64,000 nucleotides of DNA from Terriglobia bacterium (lineage in GTDB: Bacteria; Acidobacteriota; Terriglobia; Acidiferrales; UBA7541), in NCBI GenBank assembly GCA_020073605.1, contig JAIQEW010000002.1, forward strand, positions 62,001-126,000. Direction: 5' to 3'. Under the pieces are notes generated by a model. The model did not search any database. It worked only from the letters and a program-made list of their open reading frames with translations, and had not been told where the DNA came from. Below are positions 16,720-24,889 of the stretch, one piece after another. Position 1 is the first letter of the stretch. Each line of letters opens with the position of its first letter. The position numbers were made by a program, and so were the translations under genes.

Positions 16720-17784
16720 TTAGGCGCTCATCCAGCGGCCGACGGGTTGCAGCCTTTCCACGTGGTCGCAGATCACCTTGATGACCGCCGTGATGGGAAT
16801 CGCGAGGACGAGACCCATCGCGCCCCACATCCATCCCCAGAACAAGAGCGAGACTGTAAGCGCCAGCGCGTTGAGCCGCACGCGCCAGCCGACCAGCGCC
16901 GGAATCAGCAGGTTGGCCGTGACGATGTGGAAGAAAGTCAGCATGGCGAAGATTCCGACGTACGGCCCCACGGTGCGGAATTGCTTCAACCCGATGAGCA
17001 GCGGCGGAATCCACGACAGAATTGCGCCGAGGTAAGGAACCAGATTACAGACGCCTGAGACGAGCGCCGTCAGAAACGGAAAGTCGAGCCCAATCCCCCA
17101 GAAGAAGATCCAGCTCGCGAGGACCAGAATCAATCCGACCATCGCCGTTCCCATCAGATAACTTCGCAGGACCTGCGTGACGTCGGCAAGGGTGTCGCGC
17201 ACTTGCGTGCGATCGGCCGCCGGGAACAACTGCATCGTGGCGTGCCAGACCTGGCGTTTCGCGGCCAGCATGAAGAATACGAGGAAAGGCACGAAAGTAG
17301 CCGCTAACAAGAATACGTACAGCGAATTCAACCGGCCGACCAGGGCGTCGCGCACCGGGTGGGATTCGGCAACCGTCACGATCCGCGAGCCGGCGCGGGC
17401 CCCGGGCTCGATTTCCGAAACGTGAGCTTCAATATTTTCGAGCCTGCTCTCGACCGCTTGCGCCAAGGCGCGTAGAGGGGCGCGGTAGTTCGGCCAGTCC
17501 TGGCTGAATTGGTCGGCGCGGTTGATCAACGACCAACCGAGAACAGCCAGCAATGCCAAGGTGACCAACACAACCAGCAGGGAGCCGAGCGCCCGCGAAA
17601 CATGCACGCGTTCGAGCCAAGTGACCACGGGATCGAGAAAATAGGCCATCAGCACGGCTACCAACAGGGTGACCAGCACGGTCGACGCCCAATAGCAGAA
17701 ACCGATCACGATTCCCGCCGCGATGATCCGCGCGCTGGCGGAACTCCCGGTGACGATTCTAGTTTCCTCAACAGACATTTGCAT
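16720..17784 (-). CDS. AI-2E family (PerM-type) membrane permease
   Basis: About 354 residues from the ATG at 17784. It has the family layout: a paired N-terminal helix block (ARIIAAGIVIGFCYWASTVLV; LLVAVLMAYFLDPVVTWLER), a central amphipathic coil, and C-terminal helices with LDFPFLTALVSGVCNLVPYLGAILSWIPP and LVGWRVRLNALALTVSLLFWGWMWGAMG. Family members export small molecules or ions; the AI-2 link is historical and no substrate can be assigned. An ATG at 17778 is equally possible, and upstream in-frame codons lack a ribosome site. Divergent from glmM. Confidence 0.85.
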   Translation of the reverse strand: MQMSVEETRIVTGSSASARIIAAGIVIGFCYWASTVLVTLLVAVLMAYFLDPVVTWLERVHVSRALGSLLVVLVTLALLAVLGWSLINRADQFSQDWPNYRAPLRALAQAVESRLENIEAHVSEIEPGARAGSRIVTVAESHPVRDALVGRLNSLYVFLLAATFVPFLVFFMLAAKRQVWHATMQLFPAADRTQVRDTLADVTQVLRSYLMGTAMVGLILVLASWIFFWGIGLDFPFLTALVSGVCNLVPYLGAILSWIPPLLIGLKQFRTVGPYVGIFAMLTFFHIVTANLLIPALVGWRVRLNALALTVSLLFWGWMWGAMGLVLAIPITAVIKVICDHVERLQPVGRWMSA

Positions 17785-17923
17785 TAACGATAGCACAGCG
17801 GCCGTCGTGAGAAGGCCAGCGTGTTCCCCTGTGCAACGCGTATGCAACTGCGGCGGCAGCCTGCGGGAAGGTAACGCTTGCGGTGAACGCGGCCCGTGCC
17901 GCGCGGGACTCGAATCGCCGCGG

Positions 17924-17932
17924 TGGTAAAAT
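17924..17932 (+). promoter_or_regulatory. Extended -10 promoter of glmM
   Basis: TG-G-TAAAAT (TAAAAT 17927-17932) about 40 bases before the glmM ATG, with no clear -35. The same TG-n-TAAAAT pattern is used by rnhB. Confidence 0.5.
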
Positions 17933-17972
17933 CGCTCTTCGCGCCTTTTCCGCGCGGTGGGGCTCCATTCGC

Positions 17973-19322
17973 ATGGCGAAAGAACTCTTCGGCACGGACG
18001 GCATCCGCGGCATCCCCGGAAAATATCCGCTCGATGACGTCACACTCGAACGCGTGGGCTACGCGCTGGGAAAGCACGTGCTGCCGCAGGGGGCACGGCC
18101 ACGCGTGCTGATCGGGCGCGACACGCGCGAATCCGGCCCTCACATCGCCGAGCGAATCGCGCAGGGCCTTGATGCCGCCGGAGCGGAGGCCGTCTCCGCG
18201 GGCGTGCTGACCACGCCGGGAGTGGCGTGGCTGGTGAGCCGCGAGGGATTTGCCGCCGGCGTCGTAATCTCCGCCTCACATAATCCATATCACGACAACG
18301 GCGTGAAGCTGATTTCCGCATCGGGGATGAAATTCCCGGACGCGATTGAAGCCGATCTCGAACGCGTGATCCTTTCGGCAGGCGCACATCCCGGCGTCAA
18401 CGGGAAGAAGAAGATCGCGGATAATGGCGACGAAAAACTCCACCAGGATTACCTCGCCGGATTGCGCGAGGCGGCATTCCCGGGCGCAAAGCTCGCGGGG
18501 ATGAAGATCGTCCTCGATTGCGCGAATGGAGCGGCGAGCAAACTCGCACCGGAGCTCTTTCGCTCACTCGGTGCGAACGTGACCGCGATGAACGACTCGC
18601 CCGATGGGCGCAATATCAACGCAGGCTGCGGCTCGCTGCATCCGGGAGCGCTACAGAAACGCGTGGCTGAAACAGGTGCGGCGCTCGGAGTGGCCTTCGA
18701 TGGCGATGCCGACCGCGCGCTCTTCGTGAGCGCCTCGGGAAAGCTCGTGGATGGAGACGGCATTCTGCTTGTCGCGGGCCGCTACCTGAAATCAGCCGGG
18801 AAGCTCAAGGGCAACGTGATCGTCGGCACGACCATGGCGAACCTGGGGCTCGAGCGCGCGCTCGAAAAATCCGGATTGAAGCTGGCGCGCACGGCGGTGG
18901 GCGACCGCTACGTCCTCGAGGAGATGCAGCGCATCGGGGCGAACCTGGGCGGCGAGCAATCGGGGCACATTCTGTTTCTCGACGACGCCACAACCGGCGA
19001 CGGGATGCTCACGGCGGTGAAGATCGCATCTCTCGTTTCGATTGCCGGGCCGCTCGACAAGCTGGTGGCGGACCTCAAGATTTTCCCGCAGAAGATCGTC
19101 AATATCCCGGTGAAGTCGAAGCCGGCGCTTGATTCCCTGCCCGAGGTGGCCCGCGCGCTCAAAGAAGCTGAACGCGCGCTCGGCAATTCCGGGCGGGTGG
19201 TGCTGCGCTATTCGGGCACGGAGCCGCTGGCGCGCGTGATGGTGGAAGCCGAACGCGAAGAGGACGTCCGCCACTGGACCGAAACACTGGCGACCGCGCT
19301 TCGCACCGCCATCGGAGCATAG
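17973..19322 (+). CDS. glmM: Phosphoglucosamine mutase
   Basis: 449 residues. Converts glucosamine-6-phosphate to glucosamine-1-phosphate for UDP-GlcNAc, peptidoglycan and lipid A. FGTDGIRG at the N-terminus, the phosphoserine loop GVVISASHNPYHDNGVK (about 97-113), the metal loop FDGDADRALF (about 242), and the C-terminal RYSGTEPLARVMVE phosphate loop are all intact. ATG at 17973 (MAKELFGTDG) is preferred over an in-frame codon at 17883. Usually glmM lies by folP/cdaA; here it stands alone after a TPR/thiE region. Confidence 0.96.
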   Translation: MAKELFGTDGIRGIPGKYPLDDVTLERVGYALGKHVLPQGARPRVLIGRDTRESGPHIAERIAQGLDAAGAEAVSAGVLTTPGVAWLVSREGFAAGVVISASHNPYHDNGVKLISASGMKFPDAIEADLERVILSAGAHPGVNGKKKIADNGDEKLHQDYLAGLREAAFPGAKLAGMKIVLDCANGAASKLAPELFRSLGANVTAMNDSPDGRNINAGCGSLHPGALQKRVAETGAALGVAFDGDADRALFVSASGKLVDGDGILLVAGRYLKSAGKLKGNVIVGTTMANLGLERALEKSGLKLARTAVGDRYVLEEMQRIGANLGGEQSGHILFLDDATTGDGMLTAVKIASLVSIAGPLDKLVADLKIFPQKIVNIPVKSKPALDSLPEVARALKEAERALGNSGRVVLRYSGTEPLARVMVEAEREEDVRHWTETLATALRTAIGA

Positions 19323-19442
19323 AATCTCTCGATCAGTAATCTCTATCGGAACGATAGATCAGATTGATTATTCCAAAGTACATAGAAATCGGCGGTATCG
19401 ATTTTCATAAACTGGATTCGCTTCTCTCACCTAGAACATCCG

Positions 19443-19637
19443 TTGGCATTTCGATTCGCTAAGCTATTTCCTGACAAGGAGATAGTTCTGCCCGGAAAAA
19501 CGGGCGGGAGTGGCATGGTGCGTGCAAATCATCCGTCCGGCTGTCTCTTATCCCGGGGTGGGCCGGTTTCGTCGCGCCGAAACCGGAATCTTGGGGGTAG
19601 AGCAAACAGGGGGTCCGGGTGGGCCCCCTATTTTTTG
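19443..19637 (+). ncRNA. Candidate small RNA of about 160 nt
   Basis: TTGGCA (19443-19448), 16 bases, TATTTC (19465-19470) would start a transcript near 19477. It then forms GCCCG-CGGGC (19490-19505), CCGGTTTC-GAAACCGG (19563-19570 with 19579-19586), and AGGGGGTCC-GGGCCCCCT (19608-19629) followed by ATTTTTT, an intrinsic terminator. GGA triplets occur at several unpaired places. No known RNA family was recognised; it does not match 6S, SRP, tmRNA or RNase P motifs. The -10 is weak, so transcription is unproven. Confidence 0.4.
19608..19637 (+). terminator. Intrinsic terminator after the candidate sRNA
   Basis: Hairpin with about 9 base pairs (AGGGGGTCC against GGGCCCCCT) and a 3-4 base loop, followed directly by ATTTTTT. 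Could also be a distant glmM terminator. Confidence 0.7.
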
Positions 19638-19699
19638 CCCGCGCAATTTCTCTCACGCTGAATTGAATCCACTACCTTGCAGCGGAGGGCGCCCCTAAA

Positions 19700-19733
19700 C
19701 GTAAAGAGGGCGCCCGCCGTGGCGAGCGCCCTC
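19700..19733 (-). terminator. nrdJ terminator
   Basis: On the minus strand, GAGGGCGC (19733-19726) pairs perfectly with GCGCCCTC (19713-19706) over a 12-base loop, followed by TTTAC. It sits 28 bases after the nrdJ stop. Confidence 0.65.
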
Positions 19734-19761
19734 TGAAACTCCTACCGATGTTGGTTTCTTC

Positions 19762-22593
19762 CTAGCTGCAGCCGGAGGTCGAGCCGCAGTTGGAGCACTT
19801 GTAACAACTGCCGTTCGGCGTCATCAGCATGCCGCACTCGGAGCAGTAAGGCGCGTCTTCGATCGCGGCGCGCGGTCGAGTGACACTCTCGGGTTCCGGG
19901 ACTCTCGTGGAGCCAGCGGGAGCGGGCGCCGCCGCTACAGCCGCCGGAGCCGCGGTTTCCGCGGGCGCTCCGTTTTCAACCGCCGCCCCGTCCTGATCGA
20001 GGTAATCGAGCGAGATGAATTTCCCTCCCAGCCAGCGTCCGAGGTAATCCACCACCGACTTGGCGTAGCGGATTTTCGGATTGCCCGTATAGCCCGAAGG
20101 CTCGAAGCGCGAGTTGACGAACTTATCGACGAGCGCGCGGAGCGGAACGCCGTACTGGAGCGAGATGGAGACGGACAGCGCGAAGGCGTCCATGATTCCG
20201 GAAAGAGTGGAGCCTTCCTTGGCCATCTTGATGAAGATTTCGCCCGGCTGGCGATCTTCGTACATGCCGACGGTGATGTAGCCTTCGTGGCCGCCCACGG
20301 AGAACTTGTGCGTGATCGAGTTGCGCTCGGCCGGCAGCTTGTGGCGTCTGGTGCCCGGAAAGAGGTCTTGCTGTTGCGGCGCCGCAGCTTCGGCGGGAGC
20401 AACGGCCGCGCCGACTAGCGCAGGCGCCGGTACGGGCGCTGCGGCCTTCTCTTCTTCTCTCTTACCGGCTGCGGAAAGAGGCTGCGAGCGTTTGGAATTG
20501 TCGCGGTAGATGGCCACAGCCTTGAGTCCGAGCTTCCAGGACTCCGTGTAGGCCTCCATGATGTCTTCGACCGTCGATTCCTCCGGCATGTTGATCGTCT
20601 TGCTGATCGCGCCGGAAAGGAACGGCTGCGCCGCGGCCATCATGCGCAGGTGGCCGCGCCAAGCAATCGAGCGGCCTCCGCCCATGGGTGCGAGGGAGCA
20701 ATCGAACACGGGGAGGTGCTCGGGCTTGAATCCAGGGGCGTCCTCAATCTTCCCCTGCGCGTCGATGTAGTCGACGATCTTGGCGACAGCTTCCGGCGCG
20801 TAGCCGAGCTTCATCAGCGCCTGCGGCACGGTGTTGTTGACGATCTTGATGACGCCGCCGCCGACGAGCCTCTTCTGCTTGACGAGAGCAAGATCGGGCT
20901 CGATGCCGGTGGTGTCGCAATCCATCATGAAGCCGATCGTGCCCGTGGGCGCGAGGACGGAGACCTGCGAATTCTTGTAGCCGAACTTCTCGCCCAGCTC
21001 GAGCGCCTGATCCCACGATTCCTGCGCGGCGTAGAGGAGCGAGGGCTGGACGTTGTCTCCCTTGATCGGGCGAAGCGAATCGCGGTGCATGCGGATCACG
21101 TCGAGCATCGACTCGCGGTTGCGAGGATAGCCCCCGAACGGCCCCATGCGCTCGGCGATGCGCGCCGACTGCGCGTAGGATTCGCCGGTCATCAGCGCGG
21201 TAACGGCGCCGCAGAAGTCCCGGCCGCCATCGGAATCGTAGGGGAGCGCGAGCGACATCAGCAGCGCGCCGAGGTTCGCGTAGCCGATGCCGAGCGGGCG
21301 GTAGTCGTGCGAATTGCGCCCGATTTTCTCGGTCGGATAGCTCGCGTTATCGACCAGGATTTCCTGGGCCGTGATCGTGACGTCCACGGCGTGGCGGAAT
21401 CCCTCGGTATCGAACTGGCCGTTCGATCCCAGGAACTTCAAAAGATTGAGCGAGGCCAGGTTGCAGGCCGTGTCGTCAAGGAACATGTACTCCGAGCACG
21501 GATTCGACGCGTTGATGCGGTCGGTGCCCTTGCAGGTGTGCCAGCGGTTGATCGTCGTATCGTACTGCATGCCAGGATCGCCGCACTGCCAGGCGGACTC
21601 GGCCATTTTCCGCATCAGATCGCGGGCGCGGTACTGGTCAGCCGCCTCGCCGTCGTTGACGTTGCGGGTCCACCAATCGCGGTCTTCCTCGACGGCGCGC
21701 ATGAACTCGTCGGTGACGCGGACCGAATGGTTCGCGTTTTGGAAGAAAACGGAAGAGTAGGCCTCGCCGTCAATCGAGGAGTTATAGCCTTGCTCGATCA
21801 GAACGTGCGCCTTGCGCTCTTCCTTCATCTTGGACTCGATGAATTCCATGATGTCGGGATGATCGACGTTGAGGATCACCATTTTGGCGGCCCGGCGCGT
21901 TTTTCCGCCGCTCTTGATCACGCCGGCGAATGCGTCGAACCCCTTCATGAAACTGACCGGCCCCGAGGCAATGCCGCCGCCCGAAAGTTGCTCGTGGCTG
22001 CCGCGCAGGGACGAGAAGTTGGTCCCCGTGCCTGAGCCCCACTTGAAGAGCATGCCCTCCGTCTTGGCCAAGTTCATGATCGAGTCCATGTTGTCCTGGA
22101 CGGAGTTGATGAAGCAGGCGGAGCACTGCGGCTTGGTCTGGACGCCGACGTTGAACCACACCGGCGAATTGAAGGCCATCTTCTGTTCGACGAGCAAGTG
22201 AGTCAGCTCGTCGCGAAACGCATGCTTCGATTCGGCCGAGGCGAAGTAGCCGCCCTCCACGCCCCAGCGGACGATCGTATCGGCCACGCGGGCGATCAAC
22301 TGCCGCACGGAAGTTTCGCGCTCGGGGGTGTTTGGCTTCCCGTGGAAGTACTTTGACGTGACGATGTTTGTTGCCGTCTGCGACCAGCCCTTGGGGACCT
22401 CTACATTCTCCTGGCGGAAAATGACCTGTCCCTTATCATTGCCTATGAGTGCCGTGCGGCGCTCCCATTCGACTGCATCGAAGGGAGCCACCTTCCCGTC
22501 GGTGAACCGGCGGTGAAATTCCAGACCAGTCGTTCGCTTGGTGGGTTTTTCCGTTTGCGAATTAGCGTTCAGGGCCATCCGTGTTTCCGCCAT
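19762..22593 (-). CDS. nrdJ: Vitamin B12-dependent (class II) ribonucleoside-diphosphate reductase
   Basis: 943 residues. Makes deoxyribonucleotides with adenosylcobalamin as radical source, oxygen-independent. The 10-stranded barrel shows SACFINSV (first redox cysteine), GSGTGTNFSSLRG, the N-x-C-x-E motif NPCSEY (thiyl cysteine and partner), APTGTIGFMMDCDTTGIEP, and the IKIVNNTVPQAL loop. An Ala/Pro-rich linker (about residues 710-740) and another near 870 flank a C-terminal domain. The tail ends in a CSECGM...CYKCSNCGSTSGCS zinc-ribbon or redox-shuttle array. ATG at 22593 has GGAGG at 7 bases. No adjacent class I nrdAB. B12 dependence implies import or synthesis elsewhere. Confidence 0.95.
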   Translation of the reverse strand: MAETRMALNANSQTEKPTKRTTGLEFHRRFTDGKVAPFDAVEWERRTALIGNDKGQVIFRQENVEVPKGWSQTATNIVTSKYFHGKPNTPERETSVRQLIARVADTIVRWGVEGGYFASAESKHAFRDELTHLLVEQKMAFNSPVWFNVGVQTKPQCSACFINSVQDNMDSIMNLAKTEGMLFKWGSGTGTNFSSLRGSHEQLSGGGIASGPVSFMKGFDAFAGVIKSGGKTRRAAKMVILNVDHPDIMEFIESKMKEERKAHVLIEQGYNSSIDGEAYSSVFFQNANHSVRVTDEFMRAVEEDRDWWTRNVNDGEAADQYRARDLMRKMAESAWQCGDPGMQYDTTINRWHTCKGTDRINASNPCSEYMFLDDTACNLASLNLLKFLGSNGQFDTEGFRHAVDVTITAQEILVDNASYPTEKIGRNSHDYRPLGIGYANLGALLMSLALPYDSDGGRDFCGAVTALMTGESYAQSARIAERMGPFGGYPRNRESMLDVIRMHRDSLRPIKGDNVQPSLLYAAQESWDQALELGEKFGYKNSQVSVLAPTGTIGFMMDCDTTGIEPDLALVKQKRLVGGGVIKIVNNTVPQALMKLGYAPEAVAKIVDYIDAQGKIEDAPGFKPEHLPVFDCSLAPMGGGRSIAWRGHLRMMAAAQPFLSGAISKTINMPEESTVEDIMEAYTESWKLGLKAVAIYRDNSKRSQPLSAAGKREEEKAAAPVPAPALVGAAVAPAEAAAPQQQDLFPGTRRHKLPAERNSITHKFSVGGHEGYITVGMYEDRQPGEIFIKMAKEGSTLSGIMDAFALSVSISLQYGVPLRALVDKFVNSRFEPSGYTGNPKIRYAKSVVDYLGRWLGGKFISLDYLDQDGAAVENGAPAETAAPAAVAAAPAPAGSTRVPEPESVTRPRAAIEDAPYCSECGMLMTPNGSCYKCSNCGSTSGCS

Positions 22594-22667
22594 CGTCTGC
22601 CTCCGCGCCGGCAGTCGTGCCGCCGAATAGTTGGCCGGGGTGCCAAGCGGGAGGACGTCTTACTGCA

Positions 22668-22673
22668 TTGTAC
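22668..22673 (-). promoter_or_regulatory. Possible proximal nrdJ -10 element
   Basis: TACAAT on the minus strand, about 75 bases before the nrdJ ATG, without a good -35. The palindrome at 22701-22719 is centred about 40 bases upstream of it, the usual place for an activator site. Confidence 0.35.
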
Positions 22674-22700
22674 TCCCAATTGGGACCCGAGATTTTGTTG

Positions 22701-22719
22701 CGTGTATCAGGGATACACG
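22701..22719. promoter_or_regulatory. Perfect operator-like palindrome upstream of nrdJ
   Basis: CGTGTATC-agg-GATACACG: 8-base arms, 3-base centre, no mismatch. Long perfect inverted repeats with a short spacer are typical of dimeric repressor or activator sites. It does not match the NrdR box. Confidence 0.5.
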
Positions 22720-22950
22720 AAGGTGAAGGGAACGTGAACCGGAACAGCGGCCAGCTTCGACCCCCGAAAATGGCCGCTCAAAACCGAAAACAGAGAAAAG
22801 CGCAGCTAAGCCGCGCGAAAAAAGCTGAGGCGCGGTTGCTAGTAAGGCGCGTCCCTGCTGGATATTCGGTTGAACCCGGTCCGGCTTCGACGTGGAGGCC
22901 GCCGACGCTGCGAACGACGACCAGATCACGTTGTCCGAGTCTGGGTGCGA

Positions 22951-22979
22951 AGTATCGTGGGTTGTGGAAAACTTGTCAA
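22951..22979 (-). promoter_or_regulatory. nrdJ distal promoter overlapping a DnaA-box-like site
   Basis: On the minus strand TTGACA (22979-22974), 17 bases, GATACT (22956-22951). Inside the spacer, TTTTCCACA (22971-22963) matches the DnaA box form TTWTNCACA. The predicted leader to the ATG is about 350 bases, long for a simple leader. In E. coli, DnaA also controls nrd transcription, so control by DnaA is plausible (inference). Confidence 0.6.
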
Positions 22980-23144
22980 GAGAAAATCGCAACGAAACCA
23001 CAAAATCTTTGGTCGCGCGTGTCGAAACTGTCTACTGGTAGTGGTGTGACCGCTCCATTCCACTACGAAGCGAAATCGCGCGATGTGCTCCGCAAAGCAA
23101 CACCGGAGAATTGACATGCGCGCCGCACCTGAAAAAAAATCATA

Positions 23145-24113
23145 ATGACTGCCATGAGCACACCCGCCATCGAAATCCTTGGGCTGACGAAGGATTATCC
23201 AGTCGGCTTCTGGCGCAAGCGGATGGTCCGCTCGCTCGACAATCTCACATTCCAGGTGGAAGAGGGCGAAGTGTTCGGATTTCTAGGGCCCAACGGCGCC
23301 GGGAAGACCACCACAATGAAACTGCTGATGGGGCTGATCTACCCGACGTCGGGCACGGCTCGCGTCCGCGGGCGCTCGATTGACGACATCCAGATGCACC
23401 GCGAAATCGGGTACCTGCCGGAGCAGCCTTACTTCTACGACTACCTGACGGCGCGGGAATTGCTCGATTACTACGCGCGGTTTTCGGACTACAGCGCGGC
23501 GGAGCGGCGCGAGCGCGTCACACGATTTCTCGGGCGCGTGGGGCTGGCGGATGCGGGCGACGTGCAACTGCGGAAATTTTCAAAAGGAATGCTGCAGCGC
23601 GCCGGAATCGCGCAGGCCATCCTGCACGATCCGAAAGTGATTTTCATGGACGAGCCGATGTCGGGCCTCGATCCGGTGGGGCGGCGCGAGGTGCGCGACA
23701 TCATCCACGAGATGAAACAACAGGGCCGAACCGTGTTTTTCTCGACGCATATCCTGTCCGACGCTGAAATGCTGTGCGATCGCGTCGCGGTGCTGGCGGG
23801 AGGCAAATTGCAGGGAGTCGGCGCGCCGAACGAGATTGTTTCGATCGAAGTGCATGCGATGGAGATTCTGTTCGAGGCACATGAAGGCCGTCCCCTGCCC
23901 GCCGGGCTCGCCAGCCATGCAACACAGATCGGAGGGCGGACCCGCGTGGAAGTGCCCGAATCCGATCTTTATCAAGCCCTCCACGAACTGCGGAACTGCG
24001 AGGCGCGGATTCTTTCCGTCTCTCCGGTGCGGCCGACGCTCGAAGATTACTTCCTCCGCTTGATTGGCCGCGAAAAGGCGAATTCGCATGCGGTTGAGGT
24101 GAACTCGCGATGA
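23145..24113 (+). CDS. ABC-2 type transporter ATP-binding protein
   Basis: 322 residues. Walker A GPNGAGKTT (about 48), Q-loop region YLPEQPYFYDYLTARELL, a non-canonical signature RKFSKGMLQR as in CcmA/Nod-type exporters, Walker B VIFMDEPMSGLDPVG, and H-loop FFSTHILSDAEML. The C-terminal about 90 residues is a typical accessory domain. Start could be ATG 23145 or 23154 (MSTPAIEI); no clear ribosome site. First of a three-gene unit: the stop overlaps the permease ATG by 4 bases. Probably exports a lipid, polysaccharide or drug; substrate unknown. Confidence 0.9.
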   Translation: MTAMSTPAIEILGLTKDYPVGFWRKRMVRSLDNLTFQVEEGEVFGFLGPNGAGKTTTMKLLMGLIYPTSGTARVRGRSIDDIQMHREIGYLPEQPYFYDYLTARELLDYYARFSDYSAAERRERVTRFLGRVGLADAGDVQLRKFSKGMLQRAGIAQAILHDPKVIFMDEPMSGLDPVGRREVRDIIHEMKQQGRTVFFSTHILSDAEMLCDRVAVLAGGKLQGVGAPNEIVSIEVHAMEILFEAHEGRPLPAGLASHATQIGGRTRVEVPESDLYQALHELRNCEARILSVSPVRPTLEDYFLRLIGREKANSHAVEVNSR

Positions 24114-24889
24114 GCGCGACCCCGGGCATCGTGGCGATCAACACGTTCCGCGAGGCGGTACGGGACCGCGTCCTCTACAACCTGGTGTTCTTCGCGCTGC
24201 TGATGATCGGCGCGGCAATCCTCGTCGGGCAGATTTCAATCGGGATCGAACGGCTGGTGATCATCAACCTGGGCCTGACCGCGATTTCGATCTTCGGGCT
24301 CGTGATGGCCATCTTCATCGGCGTGGGGCTTGTCTATAAGGAGATGGAGAAGCGCACGCTCTACAGCCTGCTGGCGAAGCCGATCCGGCGGTGGGAATTC
24401 CTTGTGGGGAAATACGCGGGCTTGCTTCTGACACTGTGCGTCAACACTGCGTTCATGACGCTGGGCCTGGCGGCGGCGCTCTTCTACGTAGGCCGGCCGT
24501 TCGTGCGGTCCGATGCCTCGATTTTGGCGGCTGTGTATTTCATCGTGCTCGAGCTGGCGCTGGTGACGGCGCTGGGGCTTTTCTTCTCGTGCTTCTCAAG
24601 CCCCATGCTCTCGACGCTGTTCACGCTGGGGATTTACATCACAGGCGTGTTTTCGAAGGACATTCGGGACGTGGGAGAACTCACGAATGTCTCCGCGCTG
24701 AAAACGTTGACGCGCGTGGTCTATTACCTGGTGCCGAACTTCCATAACTTCAATGCCATCGCAGTTGTGGCGCATGGGGATGCAATTCCGTTTTCGCTGA
24801 TCTGGCAGAACACCGTCTACGCCGTGCTGTACGCCGGCGTGGTTTTGCTGGCCGCCTCGGCGGTGTTTTCAGGCCGCAACTTGAAATGA
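24110..24889 (+). CDS. ABC-2 type transporter permease
   Basis: 259 residues with six hydrophobic helices (for example YNLVFFALLMIGAAILVGQI, AISIFGLVMAIFIGVGLVY, AVYFIVLELALVTALGLFF). The EMEKRTLYSLLAKPIRRWEFLVGKYAG segment between helices 2 and 3 is the characteristic cytoplasmic loop of ABC-2 permeases. Its ATG overlaps the end of the ATPase gene (ATGA), and its own end overlaps the next ATG the same way, so the three proteins are made together. It is the membrane half of the exporter. Confidence 0.88.
   Translation: MSATPGIVAINTFREAVRDRVLYNLVFFALLMIGAAILVGQISIGIERLVIINLGLTAISIFGLVMAIFIGVGLVYKEMEKRTLYSLLAKPIRRWEFLVGKYAGLLLTLCVNTAFMTLGLAAALFYVGRPFVRSDASILAAVYFIVLELALVTALGLFFSCFSSPMLSTLFTLGIYITGVFSKDIRDVGELTNVSALKTLTRVVYYLVPNFHNFNAIAVVAHGDAIPFSLIWQNTVYAVLYAGVVLLAASAVFSGRNLK

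Larger units (their letters stand above)
19323..19761. other. Intergenic region glmM-nrdJ, contains candidate sRNA and terminators
   Basis: 439 bases with no convincing gene; the first about 150 bases are AT-richer than surroundings. A perfect palindrome TCTATCG-GAA-CGATAGA (19342-19358) comes first. Then a promoter-like pair at 19443-19470, three hairpins, a T-tract, and the nrdJ terminator. See the separate entries. Confidence 0.6.
22594..23144. other. nrdJ upstream regulatory region
   Basis: 551 bases with no supported gene. It holds an nrdJ promoter far upstream, a DnaA-box-like site in it, a perfect palindrome, a second possible -10, and a GCGGCCA/TGGCCGC hairpin (22747-22753 with 22771-22777). 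No cobalamin-riboswitch motif (B12 box) was found. Open frames on either strand have poor codon pattern and no family resemblance. Confidence 0.6.

Noticed and set aside
22735-23114. Plus-strand gene in the nrdJ upstream region
   Set aside because: Amino-acid content and codon use are random-looking, there is no recognisable domain, and it overlaps promoter elements.
22594-23144. Cobalamin riboswitch in front of the B12-dependent nrdJ
   Set aside because: No B12-box or cobalamin-riboswitch consensus was found; only a promoter, DnaA-like box and palindrome.
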